This document shows, piece after piece, positions 7,034-15,581 of a stretch of DNA of 64,000 bases. This DNA is from JBGQBN01 sp041494805 (GTDB lineage: Bacteria > Acidobacteriota > Terriglobia > Terriglobales > Acidobacteriaceae), in NCBI GenBank assembly GCA_041494805.1, contig JBGQBN010000018.1, positions 1 to 64,000 of the forward strand, in the 5' to 3' direction. The translations under genes and the position numbers were made by a program. Numbering within the stretch: position 1 is the stretch's first letter; each line of letters opens with the position of its first letter. A model generated the notes under the pieces. It ran no database searches, was not told where the DNA came from, and was given only the letters and a program-made list of their open reading frames with translations.

Positions 7034-7807
7034 ATGAACGATCCACTGCTCATTGCCGGCCGCGAGTTTCGTTCCCGCCTCATTGTGGGCACGGGAAAGT
7101 ACAAGTCATTTCAGGAGACGGCGCGGGCGCTCGAAGCGAGCGGCGCCGAGATGGTCACGGTGGCCGTGCGCCGGGTGAACCTTGACCGCAGCAAGGAATC
7201 ACTGCTCGACTAGATTGATCCGAAGAAATATTTCCTGCTGCCTAATACCGCGGGTTGCTACACCGCAGACGAAGCCATCCGCGCGGCGCGGCTGGGGCGG
7301 GAAGTTGGCCTCTCCGATTGGGTCAAGCTGGAAGTGATCGGCGACCAGGCAACGCTTTATCCGGACGTGCAAGCTACGCTGGAAGCGACTCGGGTGCTGG
7401 TGAGGGAAGGTTTCACCGTGCTTCCCTACACTTCGGACGACATTGTCTTTGCCAAGCGCCTGCTCGATGCCGGGGCCAGCGCCGTGATGCCGCTAGGAGC
7501 GCCCATCGGCAGCGGACTCGGGATCCAGAACGCAGCCAATATTCGCATCCTGCGCGAGATGATCACGGGGGTGCCGCTGATTCTGGATGCGGGCGTGGGC
7601 ACAGCCTCCGATGCCACCATTGCGCTGGAGTTGGGCGCTGACGCGGTGCTGATGAACACCGGCATTGCCAACGCCCAGGACCCGGTGCTCATGGCAGAGG
7701 CAATGAAACATGCGGTTCTGGCGGGACGCCAGGCGTATCTGGCCGGCCGGATGCCCAGGAAGCTCTACGCGACGGCGAGTTCGCCGATGGAAGGCGTGGT
7801 GCGGTAG
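7034..7807 (+). pseudogene. thiG: thiazole synthase ThiG, interrupted by in-frame TAG
   Basis: ThiG builds the thiazole phosphate of thiamine from deoxyxylulose phosphate, dehydroglycine and ThiS thiocarboxylate. The 258-codon frame starts MNDPLLIAGREFRSRLIVGTG and keeps VAVRRVNL, LLPNTAGCYTADEA, WVKLEVIGD (imine-forming Lys), MPLGAPIGSG and LDAGVGTASDA, ending near the normal length. Codon 60 (7211-7213) is TAG where homologues have LLDYID, so one base change from TAC or TAT explains it. No other damage is seen. It may be a real nonsense allele, a read error or a readthrough site. No thiS or thiE is nearby and no TPP riboswitch is visible upstream. Confidence 0.85.
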
Positions 7808-7810
7808 CTG

Positions 7811-7834
7811 GTGTGGCGCGGGCGCATGGCCCGC
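7811..7834 (+). repeat. GC-rich dispersed palindrome, family B
   Basis: GTGTGGCGCGGGCGCATGGC then CCGC, directly after thiG. Same family as 990-1018. Confidence 0.6.
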
Positions 7835-7842
7835 AAATAAAA

Positions 7843-7865
7843 AAGGCGGCCACCGTGGCCGCCTT
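7843..7865 (-). terminator. rho-independent terminator after the secreted WISDSQCG protein gene
   Basis: AAGGCGGCCAC and GTGGCCGCCTT form an 11-bp stem. On the minus strand it is followed by TTTTTATTT. It would end transcription of the minus-strand gene at 7885-8220 and may also stop readthrough from thiG. Confidence 0.75.
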
Positions 7866-7884
7866 GAATTCTGGCCAAGCCTAC

Positions 7885-8220
7885 TCACATCATTTTGACG
7901 CTCTCGATGTGGACGGAATCGCCGGTCACATGTCCGGTGACAGCCACGTGGTGACCTTCATGTCCCTTGAGTGCTTCCGGGTTGTCGACCGTCAGAACCT
8001 TCTGGTCACCATCGGTGACGACCACCAATTTTGCGCCCTTTTCCAGGCACTTCTTGGTGCAGTCCGCGGCAGCCGCGTTCGCGCCTTTGACGCCGCACTG
8101 CGAGTCACTGATCCATCCATTGACCGTGGTGGACTTCGCCATATCATCGGCGACTGACATCGAGACCACTACAAACAACAAAAGACAGAGGGCAACACAA
8201 ATCAGCAGGACTTTTTTCAT
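7885..8220 (-). CDS. small secreted protein with WISDSQCG motif
   Basis: 111 aa. Residues 1-24 (MKKVLLICVALCLLLFVVVS plus MSVA) form a signal peptide. The mature part begins with TTVNGWISDSQCGVKGA and has four Cys (two in a CTKKC pair), then a basic-acidic OB-like stretch with KLVVVTDGDQKVLTV and HEGHHVAVTGHV. Small exported proteins with WISDSxCG are frequent in Acidobacteria; their role is unknown. AGGAGA precedes the start. A terminator lies just downstream. Confidence 0.75.
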   Translation of the reverse strand: MKKVLLICVALCLLLFVVVSMSVADDMAKSTTVNGWISDSQCGVKGANAAAADCTKKCLEKGAKLVVVTDGDQKVLTVDNPEALKGHEGHHVAVTGHVTGDSVHIESVKMM

Positions 8221-8238
8221 AGCACACTTCTCCTTAAG

Positions 8239-8376
8239 TCATTGCGGCCGGGGCCGCAGATTTTGGCAGACATCACACCTACATCTGACTGGTACTTCCG
8301 CTGTACGAGCCTGTTTGGCAAATCGCATGTCGCATTTCGCACATCGATGGACGGTGGCTACCTGGCCGCAAGCCAT
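8239..8376 (-). CDS. possible 45-aa zinc-ribbon-like protein
   Basis: An open frame beginning MACGQVATVHRCAKC and ending with RCRCDVCQNLRPRPQ has paired Cys (CAKC, CRCDVC) spaced as in a small zinc ribbon. It lies between the secreted WISDSQCG gene and the ftsB-like gene on the same strand. There is only a weak AAAGGG close to the ATG. Support is limited to the Cys pattern, so it may not be translated. Confidence 0.3.
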   Translation of the reverse strand: MACGQVATVHRCAKCDMRFAKQARTAEVPVRCRCDVCQNLRPRPQ

Positions 8377-8452
8377 ACCCTTTGCTGGTTGTAGGACCGG
8401 AATTGCAAGCACTATACCACACGATGAAGATCGAATTGCGAAGTCCGGCGGA

Positions 8453-8902
8453 CTACTTCCTGGCGGTGGCGGTGGAGGATGGTGCTGACTGCGGCGGCGC
8501 AGGCGCAACATACACGACTTCTCCCGGCCGGGCATAGTGCAACTGCTCGCGGGCTTCTTTCTCGATGGTTTTGGGATCGCTTTTCAGGGCCGTGATCTGT
8601 TCATTGTAGCGGTCGTTTTCCTTCTGCAGAGCGTCAAGTTCTCTGTGCAGGTTTTGATATTCATTGCTTTTTTGGCGATACACCACCATGCCGTTGGCGC
8701 CAAACATCACGTGGAAGAACAGCCATACGGTGAACACTCCCACGGCCGCGGTAGCCAGCCGACGGCGGGCGCCATACAGCCAAGTCAGCGCCGGGCGCAA
8801 TTTTTCCATCTCCCGGTCCGCGAAGGCTTCCGCTTGCGGAGCGCGCTCGACCAGCGCGCGCAGGCCACCTTCCGGCCGCGGCAAAACGCGAATTGTGGGC
8901 AT
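8453..8902 (-). CDS. FtsB/DivIC-family septum formation initiator
   Basis: 149 aa. A cytoplasmic N-terminal arm of ~55 residues, one membrane helix (LATAAVGVFTVWLFFHVMFG), then a coiled coil (SNEYQNLHRELDALQKENDRYNEQI) and the family signature DPKTIEKEAREQLHYARPGEVVYV. FtsB/DivIC joins FtsL and FtsQ/DivIB in the divisome. The ATG at 8902 avoids overlap with the upstream mutase gene; another at 8923 would overlap it. The tail is Pro/Ala-rich. Unusually long N-terminus for the family. Confidence 0.85.
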   Translation of the reverse strand: MPTIRVLPRPEGGLRALVERAPQAEAFADREMEKLRPALTWLYGARRRLATAAVGVFTVWLFFHVMFGANGMVVYRQKSNEYQNLHRELDALQKENDRYNEQITALKSDPKTIEKEAREQLHYARPGEVVYVAPAPPQSAPSSTATARK

Positions 8903-8907
8903 GCGGG

Positions 8908-10314
8908 CTACTCGAAGATCCATCGTTTGGCCGCCGCGCTCAACTTCTCCAGGTCCTCTTTACTGCGGGCCTCGGAATAAACCCGGACCACGGGTTCCGT
9001 GCCCGAGAGCCGGTAGCACACCCAGGAGCTATCCCCGAACACCAGCTTCATTCCGTCGGTGCGTACGACCTGGCTGACTTTCCGCCCGAAGAATTCGCGT
9101 GGTTCCTGCCGCAACTTTCCAGTGAACTTCTCTTTGACATCCGGCGTCAAGCGGAAGTTGTCGCGCTGGGGATAAAAGGAACCAACTTCGGCAAATAGCT
9201 CGTGCAATAGCCGGGTGAGGGACTTGCCCTGGCGGGCCACCATCTCACAGCAGAGCAGGCCGGCGAGGATACCGTCTTTCTCGGGTACATGATGGCGGAT
9301 GGAGAGCCCGGCGCTTTCTTCGCCGCCGATCACAATCTTGTCCTGCTGGATGAGTTCCCCGATGTACTTGAAGCCTACCGGGGTTTCGTGCAGCTCAATT
9401 CGGTGATGTTTGGCCAGGGCATTGATCAGGTTGGTGGTGGCTACCGACTTGGCCACTCCATTCTTCCAGCCCCGGCTCTTCACCAAGTAGTCAAAAAGCA
9501 GTGCAATGATGTAGTTGGGCTGGAAGAAAGTTCCGTCTTCGTCCACGATTCCGAAGCGGTCGGCGTCTCCGTCGGTTGCGATGCCGATGTGGGCCTTCAT
9601 GGCGCGCATGGTCTCGCGTAGATCTTCCAGCAGGTGGTCGTCAGGTTCGGGAGCGTGTCCGCCAAAGAGCACGTCACGGTGGTCGTGGACCGTGGCCACG
9701 TTCACGCCGGCGTCGCGCAGGAGGGCGTCGGGATATCCTCGGGCTGCTCCCCATAGGGGATCAAAGACTACGCGTAGGCGGGCTTTCTTGATGATGTCGA
9801 AATCGATGATTTCTCGCAGGCGTGCCAGGTAGGTTCCACGCGGATCGAGTGGTTGCACAACCGGGTGTGCCGGGTTTGAGGGACGACCTGCGCCGTTGTC
9901 GAAGGCTGCGATCTCCGCTTCGATTTGTTTGGTGACCTCGGGCAGCGCCGGGGCGCCGTCGGGTGTGGAGAATTTGATGCCGTTGTATTCGGGCGGATTA
10001 TGCGACGCGGTGAAATTGATGGCGCCGTCGGCGTGCTCGCGGATCACAGCGTAGGAGATGGCCGGCGTGGGGGCAGCTTCGGCGATGAGCAGCGGAGTGA
10101 TGCCGTGGGTAGCGAGAATCTCGACCGCCATCGAGCAGAGAGTTTCGCCCAGGAAGCGGGGATCGCGTCCCACGATCACACGGGCGCTGGAGGGCTTTTG
10201 CGAAACTACGTAGCGGGCAATCCCGCTCAGGGCGCGGCGGACGTTGGCGAAGGTAAATTCCTCCGCTATGACGGCACGCCATCCTGAAGTGCCGAATTTG
10301 ATTTGAGTTGCCAC
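8908..10314 (-). CDS. phosphoglucomutase/phosphomannomutase
   Basis: 468 aa. TSGWRAVIAEEFTFANV opens the alpha-D-phosphohexomutase fold. TASHNPPEYNGIKFS holds the phosphoserine of the active site, DGDADRFGIVDEDG is the metal-binding loop, GGEESAGLS the sugar-binding loop and RLSGTEPVVRVYSEA the phosphate-binding loop. It interconverts hexose 1- and 6-phosphates for cell-wall and polysaccharide precursors. The exact sugar cannot be told by eye. The ftsB-like gene follows after five bases, so the two are probably one operon. Confidence 0.93.
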   Translation of the reverse strand: MATQIKFGTSGWRAVIAEEFTFANVRRALSGIARYVVSQKPSSARVIVGRDPRFLGETLCSMAVEILATHGITPLLIAEAAPTPAISYAVIREHADGAINFTASHNPPEYNGIKFSTPDGAPALPEVTKQIEAEIAAFDNGAGRPSNPAHPVVQPLDPRGTYLARLREIIDFDIIKKARLRVVFDPLWGAARGYPDALLRDAGVNVATVHDHRDVLFGGHAPEPDDHLLEDLRETMRAMKAHIGIATDGDADRFGIVDEDGTFFQPNYIIALLFDYLVKSRGWKNGVAKSVATTNLINALAKHHRIELHETPVGFKYIGELIQQDKIVIGGEESAGLSIRHHVPEKDGILAGLLCCEMVARQGKSLTRLLHELFAEVGSFYPQRDNFRLTPDVKEKFTGKLRQEPREFFGRKVSQVVRTDGMKLVFGDSSWVCYRLSGTEPVVRVYSEARSKEDLEKLSAAAKRWIFE

Positions 10315-10399
10315 GCCGCGCCCTTGTTATCGAGTAAAAGTGCTAACCTCTCCGTCGTGATCCGAATTCTGACGGCTGATCGCTGAAGGCTGATTCTAT

Positions 10400-10726
10400 A
10401 TGACCAACAAGAAACTCGTCCTCACTACCGCAGGATCGAAAGAAGAGGCCCGCAAGATTGCCCGAGCGCTAGTGGAGCGCCGCCTAGCCGCTTGCGTCAA
10501 CATCGTTCCTCAGATTGAGTCGGTTTATCGCTGGGAAGGAAAAGTCGAAGAGGCGCAGGAGTGGCTGCTCGTCGTCAAGACTACCGGAGCGGCCTTCGAG
10601 CTGGTGCGCGATGCTATCGGGGAACTCCATTCTTATGATCTGCCGGAGTGTATTTGTGTTTCGATTGAGGGCGGGAGTGAGGCGTATTTGGAGTGGATTG
10701 ACAATTCCGTTAGTGATGGGCTGTAG
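10400..10726 (+). CDS. cutA: CutA1 divalent-cation tolerance protein
   Basis: 108 aa, the usual CutA length. KLVLTTAGSKEEARKIARALVERRLAACVNIVPQIESVYRW matches the start of the trimeric ferredoxin-like CutA fold, and YDLPECICVSIEGGSEAYLEWI its end. CutA proteins bind Cu2+ and other divalent ions; the physiological role is unsettled. It is transcribed away from the mutase-ftsB operon and stands alone. Confidence 0.94.
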   Translation: MTNKKLVLTTAGSKEEARKIARALVERRLAACVNIVPQIESVYRWEGKVEEAQEWLLVVKTTGAAFELVRDAIGELHSYDLPECICVSIEGGSEAYLEWIDNSVSDGL

Positions 10727-10749
10727 GAATCTTTGGCGCAGCGGTTTCT

Positions 10750-10842
10750 TTCGCCCCGCTGGGGCTTGGTTCTATCCGACTTGGACACCCACGGCTTACG
10801 CCGTGGGCTGCACTCTTACGCCGCTCCGCGGCTTACGGCGTC
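10750..10842 (+). repeat. composite hairpin repeat, family D
   Basis: Three short palindromes in a row: CGCCCCGCTGGGGC, then CCCACGGC-TTAC-GCCGTGGG, then GCCGC-TCC-GCGGC. Repeats of this composition are common between genes in Acidobacteria and Planctomycetes. I saw only one copy in this window. It fills most of the gap between cutA and the sedolisin gene. Confidence 0.55.
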
Positions 10843-10937
10843 TCGAACGGCGCATTTGCAACAGATAGAAGAGGGCGGCGTGGAATTATCGCGCTGATCA
10901 TCCCTAGCGCCAAGTCCAATCTAAGTGTCACTACTCA

Positions 10938-12134
10938 CTATTTTCCCTTGTAGGTATGGGGAGAACCGACTCCAGCGCAAAGGTCCCAGCCGACCACGCA
11001 GTGAGAATCACCGGTGGTGATGTCGTTGAATGCGGCCTTGTAGTGCTGGGCATTGCCGTACTCTTTGTAGATCATGGTGAGTTCGTCGTGACTCGACCTC
11101 TTGAGCAGGCCAGCGGCATTCACGATGCCGGCAAAGGTCGGCGAAGACCAACTGGTGCCGCCTACCTCAAGCCAGCCCTGCAAGTACACCGGCGCGCAGC
11201 AGTAATCTGACGCTACATCGGGGAACCCGCGGTGGGTCCCAACGATGCCACTGATGATGCTTTGGTAGCTGGGGATGGGTTCATAGGGACTGATAGCGCC
11301 GCCACCGCCACCGGTGTAGTACTGTTCGCTGAGAAATTTGCCTTGGCCATCCCGGTTGAAGTAGGTGCCGCCGACCGAGACCACGTTGGGAGACGCAGCG
11401 GGATGGAAAGGAACGTTTAAGCCGGAATCGCCGCTGGCGGCAAAGTATACGACCCCGGGCACCGTGAAGGCCTTATCAAAGTTGAGTTCCTGGGGCCACT
11501 CTGGGATACCCCAGCTCATGCTGATCACCCCGCCGCCATTTTGAGCGACCAACTGGCCCGCCACCCTCACCGCCTGCCAGGTAGGGTCGGTATTGACCTG
11601 TACCGACTCGACGAGGAAGAGCTTGGCGTTGGGCGCCATGGCGTGGGCCCACTCTATGTCCAAGGCTTCTTCCACTTCCCAATCGGGATAGACCGGGGGC
11701 TTGGTGCCGTTGGCGTACACCACCTGGAAATCGGCATCCGGCAAACCAAACTGGCTGGAAAACGCGTGCAAGTCTGACACTGCCGTGGGGTAGTCGCCGG
11801 CATCGACGATGGCGATGGCTCCCACGCCTCCGGTCGGCACATTCATGCTGGTGGCGATGGGGCAGCCCTGAGGCCCTGAGACTAGTCTGTAGACACAGGC
11901 GAGTGATGCGGGCGTCTCCGCGCCGGGGGGCGGTGCAGGCGCCGGAAGAGTGGAACCAACAATAAAGTAGTTTGTGCTGATACGACCCGGGTGGGGAATG
12001 CCGGATTGCGGAATGGTGATCTTCTGTCCATTCCAGGTTCCGCCATCAATTCCTTGAGCGGAACACGGCGAGAGGTATGCGCCTAGCGACAGCGCGAGTC
12101 CCGCAATCATGAAAGTCACAATAGAACGCTGCAT
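10938..12134 (-). CDS. secreted sedolisin (peptidase S53)
   Basis: 398 aa with an N-terminal signal peptide (MQRSIVTFMIAGLALSLGAY, cleavage near CSAQG). The S53 catalytic residues are visible: E155 and D159 in WEVEEALDIEWAH, D236 in ASGDSG, and S328 in GGTSWSSP. DITTGDSHCVVGWDLCAGVGSP resembles the C-terminal Ca2+ site. Sedolisins are acid-active serine-carboxyl endopeptidases, exported by soil Acidobacteria to digest protein. The large propeptide of fungal and some bacterial members is missing or reduced to ~90 residues. Confidence 0.92.
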   Translation of the reverse strand: MQRSIVTFMIAGLALSLGAYLSPCSAQGIDGGTWNGQKITIPQSGIPHPGRISTNYFIVGSTLPAPAPPPGAETPASLACVYRLVSGPQGCPIATSMNVPTGGVGAIAIVDAGDYPTAVSDLHAFSSQFGLPDADFQVVYANGTKPPVYPDWEVEEALDIEWAHAMAPNAKLFLVESVQVNTDPTWQAVRVAGQLVAQNGGGVISMSWGIPEWPQELNFDKAFTVPGVVYFAASGDSGLNVPFHPAASPNVVSVGGTYFNRDGQGKFLSEQYYTGGGGGAISPYEPIPSYQSIISGIVGTHRGFPDVASDYCCAPVYLQGWLEVGGTSWSSPTFAGIVNAAGLLKRSSHDELTMIYKEYGNAQHYKAAFNDITTGDSHCVVGWDLCAGVGSPHTYKGK

Positions 12135-12259
12135 CTAATCTCCTTGTTGACTTCGATGTCGACTTCGATCTTAGTGGCAGCGTAATTGTGCTCTCACGAG
12201 GGGCCGAACTCAAGATGCAAGACTTTGCATAGTTGGCCAAAAGCGGCGAATAGGTTGCG

Positions 12260-13417
12260 CTAGATCGCGGCTAGCGCTTGGTCGAGATCGGCCAGGATGT
12301 CTTCGACGTTTTCGATTCCCACGGAAATGCGGACCATGCCATCGGTGATCCCGATTTGTTTTCGTCCCTTGGCACCGAGGGCGGCATGGGTCATGGTGGC
12401 GGGATGCGAGATGAGGGTTTCCACTCCTCCCAGCGACTCTGCCAGCGAGCATACGCGCACTTTCTTCAGCATCTTCCTGGCATGGGATAGAGATCCCGTC
12501 TCGAAGGTGATCATGGAGCCGAAGCCGGTCATCTGCCGCTGGGCCAGTTCGTATTGCGGGTGTTCGGGCAGCCCGGGATAGAAGACCTTCTTGACTTTTT
12601 TGTGCTGAGATAGAAAAGCAGCCACGATTCTGCCGCTGCGATCGTGTTCTTTCATGCGGGCGGCCAGGGTTTTTACTCCGCGCAGCACCAGCCAACATTC
12701 GAAGGGCGAAAGAATGGCTCCTGCGGCTTTCTGCAGAAAGGCCAGCCTTTCGACCTGCTCCGGGCGGGTACAAACCACTACCCCTCCCAGACCGTCGCTG
12801 TGGCCGTTGAGGAATTTGGTGGTGGAATGGACGACCATGTCCGCGCCCAGGGCAATCGGCTGCTGGAAATACGGCGACATGAAAGTGTTGTCCACGACCA
12901 GTTCTACCTTCTTGCGGTGGCATACCTGAGCGATGGCCTGAATGTCGCTCAACGTCATGAGTGGATTGGTGGGGGTCTCGATGTAGACCAGGCGAGTGTT
13001 CTTGCGGAGGGCGCGCTCCACATTTCTTACATCGGAGGTATTCACATAGGTGAATTGCATGCCGTAGCCCGCCAGTACCTGATTGAAGAGCCGGGGCACG
13101 CCGCCATACAGATCGTTGCCGCAGACCACGTGGTCGCCGGATTTGTACAGGGCGCAAAGGGCGTTGATCGCCGCCATGCCGCTGGCGAACACGCACGAGG
13201 CGATTCCACCTTCGAGCGCGGCCAGGTTCTGTTCCAGCCGGGTGCGCGTGGGGTTGGAGACGCGCGAGTATTCGTATCCTTTGTTTTTGCCTAGTTCCTG
13301 CTGGACATAGGTTGAGGTCGGGTAGATGGGCACACTGACAGCACCGGTTTCACGATCAGGCTCCTGCCCAACGTGAATGGCGCGGGTGGCAAAACCGGGT
13401 TGTTTGTGCTTGGGCAT
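12260..13417 (-). CDS. cystathionine gamma-synthase/gamma-lyase (PLP enzyme)
   Basis: 385 aa. FATRAIHVGQEPDRETGAVSVPIYPTSTY and YEYSRVSNPTRTRLE open the Cys/Met metabolism PLP family. The PLP lysine is in HSTTKFLNGHSDG, and AESLGGVETLISHPATMTHA is the substrate loop. It either joins O-acyl-homoserine and cysteine or splits cystathionine to cysteine. The neighbouring gene, 50 bp upstream on the same strand, is a cystathionine beta-synthase-like enzyme. That pairing favours the reverse transsulfuration direction (MccB role), by context only. Confidence 0.9.
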   Translation of the reverse strand: MPKHKQPGFATRAIHVGQEPDRETGAVSVPIYPTSTYVQQELGKNKGYEYSRVSNPTRTRLEQNLAALEGGIASCVFASGMAAINALCALYKSGDHVVCGNDLYGGVPRLFNQVLAGYGMQFTYVNTSDVRNVERALRKNTRLVYIETPTNPLMTLSDIQAIAQVCHRKKVELVVDNTFMSPYFQQPIALGADMVVHSTTKFLNGHSDGLGGVVVCTRPEQVERLAFLQKAAGAILSPFECWLVLRGVKTLAARMKEHDRSGRIVAAFLSQHKKVKKVFYPGLPEHPQYELAQRQMTGFGSMITFETGSLSHARKMLKKVRVCSLAESLGGVETLISHPATMTHAALGAKGRKQIGITDGMVRISVGIENVEDILADLDQALAAI

Positions 13418-13439
13418 GGCTTCTGCTCGCTTCCTACAA

Positions 13440-13462
13440 GACGTAGCAAGCTACGTCTCTAC
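13440..13462 (+). repeat. REP-like palindrome, family A
   Basis: GACGTAGC-AA-GCTACGTC followed by TCTAC. It lies in the 50-bp gap between the two transsulfuration genes. Same family as the palindromes around the RAYT transposase at 32 kb and at 29.9 and 47.8 kb. Confidence 0.75.
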
Positions 13463-13467
13463 GAAAC

Positions 13468-14421
13468 TTAGATGCCGCCTTCAAAAATCTTTTTGGACAT
13501 ATAGCGTTCCGCCGAATCCGGAATCATGGTCATAACCCGTTTCCCCTGACCCAGCCGCCGCGCCACTCGCAGCGCAGCAAACACGTTGGCTCCTCCGCTG
13601 GAGCCAGAGAGTACGCCCTCGCGCGCCGCCAGCTCTTTTACCATGCCGAAGGCCTCCGGATCCGTGACCATGATTATTTCGTCGCATACTGAACGATCAA
13701 AGTTCTTGGGCACAAAGCTGGATCCGATGCCTTCGACTTTGTGCTTGCCCGGCTTCCCGCCTCCCAGTACCGAACCCTGGGTTTCAACCGCAACCGCCAG
13801 CACCTTCGGTAGACGCTCCTTGGCATAACGCGCCACACCGGTAAAGGTCCCGGCGGTGCCTGCACCGATGACGAGAGCGTCGATGCGTCCTTCCATCTGT
13901 TCAAACATTTCGCGAGCCGTGGTTTCGTAGTGGTAATCAGGATTGGCGGGATTCTCGAATTGCGCGGCCATGAAGGCGTTGGGGTCGCCGGCGGCAAGTG
14001 TCTGGGCGCGAGTGATGGCTCCTTGTATGCCCTCGTCGTCCGGCGTGCGGGTCACGTCGGCGCCGAGGGCCCGCATGATCATAACTTTTTCTTCCGAGAA
14101 ATTCTCCGGGACGAAGAGGACGACTTTATAGCCGCGATTAACTCCGATCAGGGCCAAGCCGATTCCCGTATTTCCCGCCGTCGCCTCGACAATGGTGCCT
14201 CCGGGCTTGAGCAGCCCTTGCTGTTCCGCGCGCCGGATGATGCCGATGGCCGCCCGGTCCTTCACGCTTCCACCCGGGTTGAGGTATTCCAGTTTGGCGT
14301 AGATCTCCGCGGATCCGGGAGGAACCAGTTTTTTCAGTTGCAGCATCGGAGTCTCGCCGACCAGGTGGGTAATATCGTCGGCTACGCGCAGGCGGGTACC
14401 CTCGATGATTTTCATTCGCAC
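13468..14421 (-). CDS. cysteine synthase / cystathionine beta-synthase-like PLP enzyme
   Basis: 317 aa. GETPMLQLKKL and EYLNPGGSVKDRAAIGII hold the PLP lysine. TAGNTGIGLALIGV and GAGTAGTFTGVARY are the substrate and phosphate loops of the beta-substituting PLP fold. HKVEGIGSSFVP and DSAERYMSKKIF resemble the CBS/MccA branch more than housekeeping CysK, but no CBS tail is present. It would combine serine or O-acetylserine with sulfide or homocysteine. It is upstream of the gamma-synthase/lyase gene on the same strand, likely an operon. Confidence 0.88.
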   Translation of the reverse strand: MRMKIIEGTRLRVADDITHLVGETPMLQLKKLVPPGSAEIYAKLEYLNPGGSVKDRAAIGIIRRAEQQGLLKPGGTIVEATAGNTGIGLALIGVNRGYKVVLFVPENFSEEKVMIMRALGADVTRTPDDEGIQGAITRAQTLAAGDPNAFMAAQFENPANPDYHYETTAREMFEQMEGRIDALVIGAGTAGTFTGVARYAKERLPKVLAVAVETQGSVLGGGKPGKHKVEGIGSSFVPKNFDRSVCDEIIMVTDPEAFGMVKELAAREGVLSGSSGGANVFAALRVARRLGQGKRVMTMIPDSAERYMSKKIFEGGI

Positions 14422-14534
14422 TTTACAGAGTACGGAAGCGAGGGCGGGAGCGTCAATCGCGGCAACAGTCCGCCAGGAGGGCGGGAGAGAAATGTGGGAG
14501 TGTTGCCGGCTTCGGGAAAGGACTTTCGAGTTCT

Positions 14535-15581
14535 CTACTCCGTGCCCCCCGCAGGCCCTTCCGGGCCCGCATAATAGCCGCTGCGTGTCCTTACAGTGAG
14601 TTTCTTGTGGCCGGAGGCATGCGCCTCCACGCGAATCGTGCGGTATCCGCCGACGTTTTTGGGAGTCGTCGGCTTGTAGCCAATGGTGTACTGATTGCGG
14701 ATGTCATGAGCTATGGTGCCGCTGATGGCGTCCACTTCATCGAGCGTCTTGGGGAAGAATGCGATTCCGCCGGTGCGCTCCGCCAAGGTCTGCAACGCCC
14801 GGCGCGCGCGTCTCTCTTTTTCTCCACCCAGCACGCCGATGGCATAGACGGTGGGCCCATTCTCCTGCTGCAACCGCTTTACCGCCTGCTCCAGCGATTC
14901 GCGACTGGCGTCGTCTTCTCCATCGGTAACCACAAACAGGATTTTTTTTTGAAGTCGGGCGTGTTTTTTCAGCTCGTCGGCCGATGCCACCACAGCATCG
15001 TACAGGGCAGTTCCGCCGCGCGTCTCATACCTTTCCAGGGCTTCCTTTAACAGGTTGATCTTGTTGGTGAAGGGTTGATCGAGGTAGTACTCGTCACTGA
15101 AGTTCACCACGAAAACCTCGTCCTGGGCGTTGCTGGATTGCACGAGATTCAGAGCGGCCTTGTTTACCTTTTCACGCTTTTCCCGCATGGACCCGGAGTT
15201 GTCGATCACAATTCCCATGGAGACAGGAATATCCTCGTGCCGGAAGGAGGTGATTTTTTGCGGCTCGCCAGCCTCGAAGACGGTGAAAGCGCTCCGGTCC
15301 AGATTCATGACCATGCGCTGCTTTTCATCCACCACGGTTGCGTGGAGCACGACTTCCTCGACTTGCTTCTTGAAAACGAAGACACCACCTTCGCTTTCCG
15401 GCGGTTGTGCCTGAGTTGCGGCCGGCGAGTTAGTCTGGCCGGCATCGGAGGAAGGCGCGGGAGGAGGGGGATTTGGCGGAGCAGTGTTCTGGGCTTTGGT
15501 CCCTACGCTTAAGAAAAATAAGATGATGAATAGAATCAGAAGGCGACTATTCCGTAGGTGCATAGTAACCCGTTTTGGCAT
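14535..15581 (-). CDS. secreted VWFA-related Acidobacterial protein
   Basis: 348 aa. A signal peptide (LLILFIILFFLSVGTKAQ) leads into a Pro/Ala/Ser-rich stretch and then a von Willebrand A domain. The MIDAS metal site is DNSGSMREKREKVN, and later motifs are GGTALYDAVV and FVVTDGEDDASR. This architecture is the TIGR03436 family, characteristic of Acidobacteria; its biological role is unknown. The gene overlaps its upstream paralogue by a few tens of bases, and an ATG at 15563 would shorten the overlap. Probably an envelope or extracellular binding protein. Confidence 0.9.
   Translation of the reverse strand: MPKRVTMHLRNSRLLILFIILFFLSVGTKAQNTAPPNPPPPAPSSDAGQTNSPAATQAQPPESEGGVFVFKKQVEEVVLHATVVDEKQRMVMNLDRSAFTVFEAGEPQKITSFRHEDIPVSMGIVIDNSGSMREKREKVNKAALNLVQSSNAQDEVFVVNFSDEYYLDQPFTNKINLLKEALERYETRGGTALYDAVVASADELKKHARLQKKILFVVTDGEDDASRESLEQAVKRLQQENGPTVYAIGVLGGEKERRARRALQTLAERTGGIAFFPKTLDEVDAISGTIAHDIRNQYTIGYKPTTPKNVGGYRTIRVEAHASGHKKLTVRTRSGYYAGPEGPAGGTE

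Noticed and set aside
12210..13196. A 328-codon minus-strand frame overlapping the gamma-synthase gene
   Set aside because: Same strand but wrong frame relative to an unmistakable PLP enzyme; Arg/Pro-rich translation.
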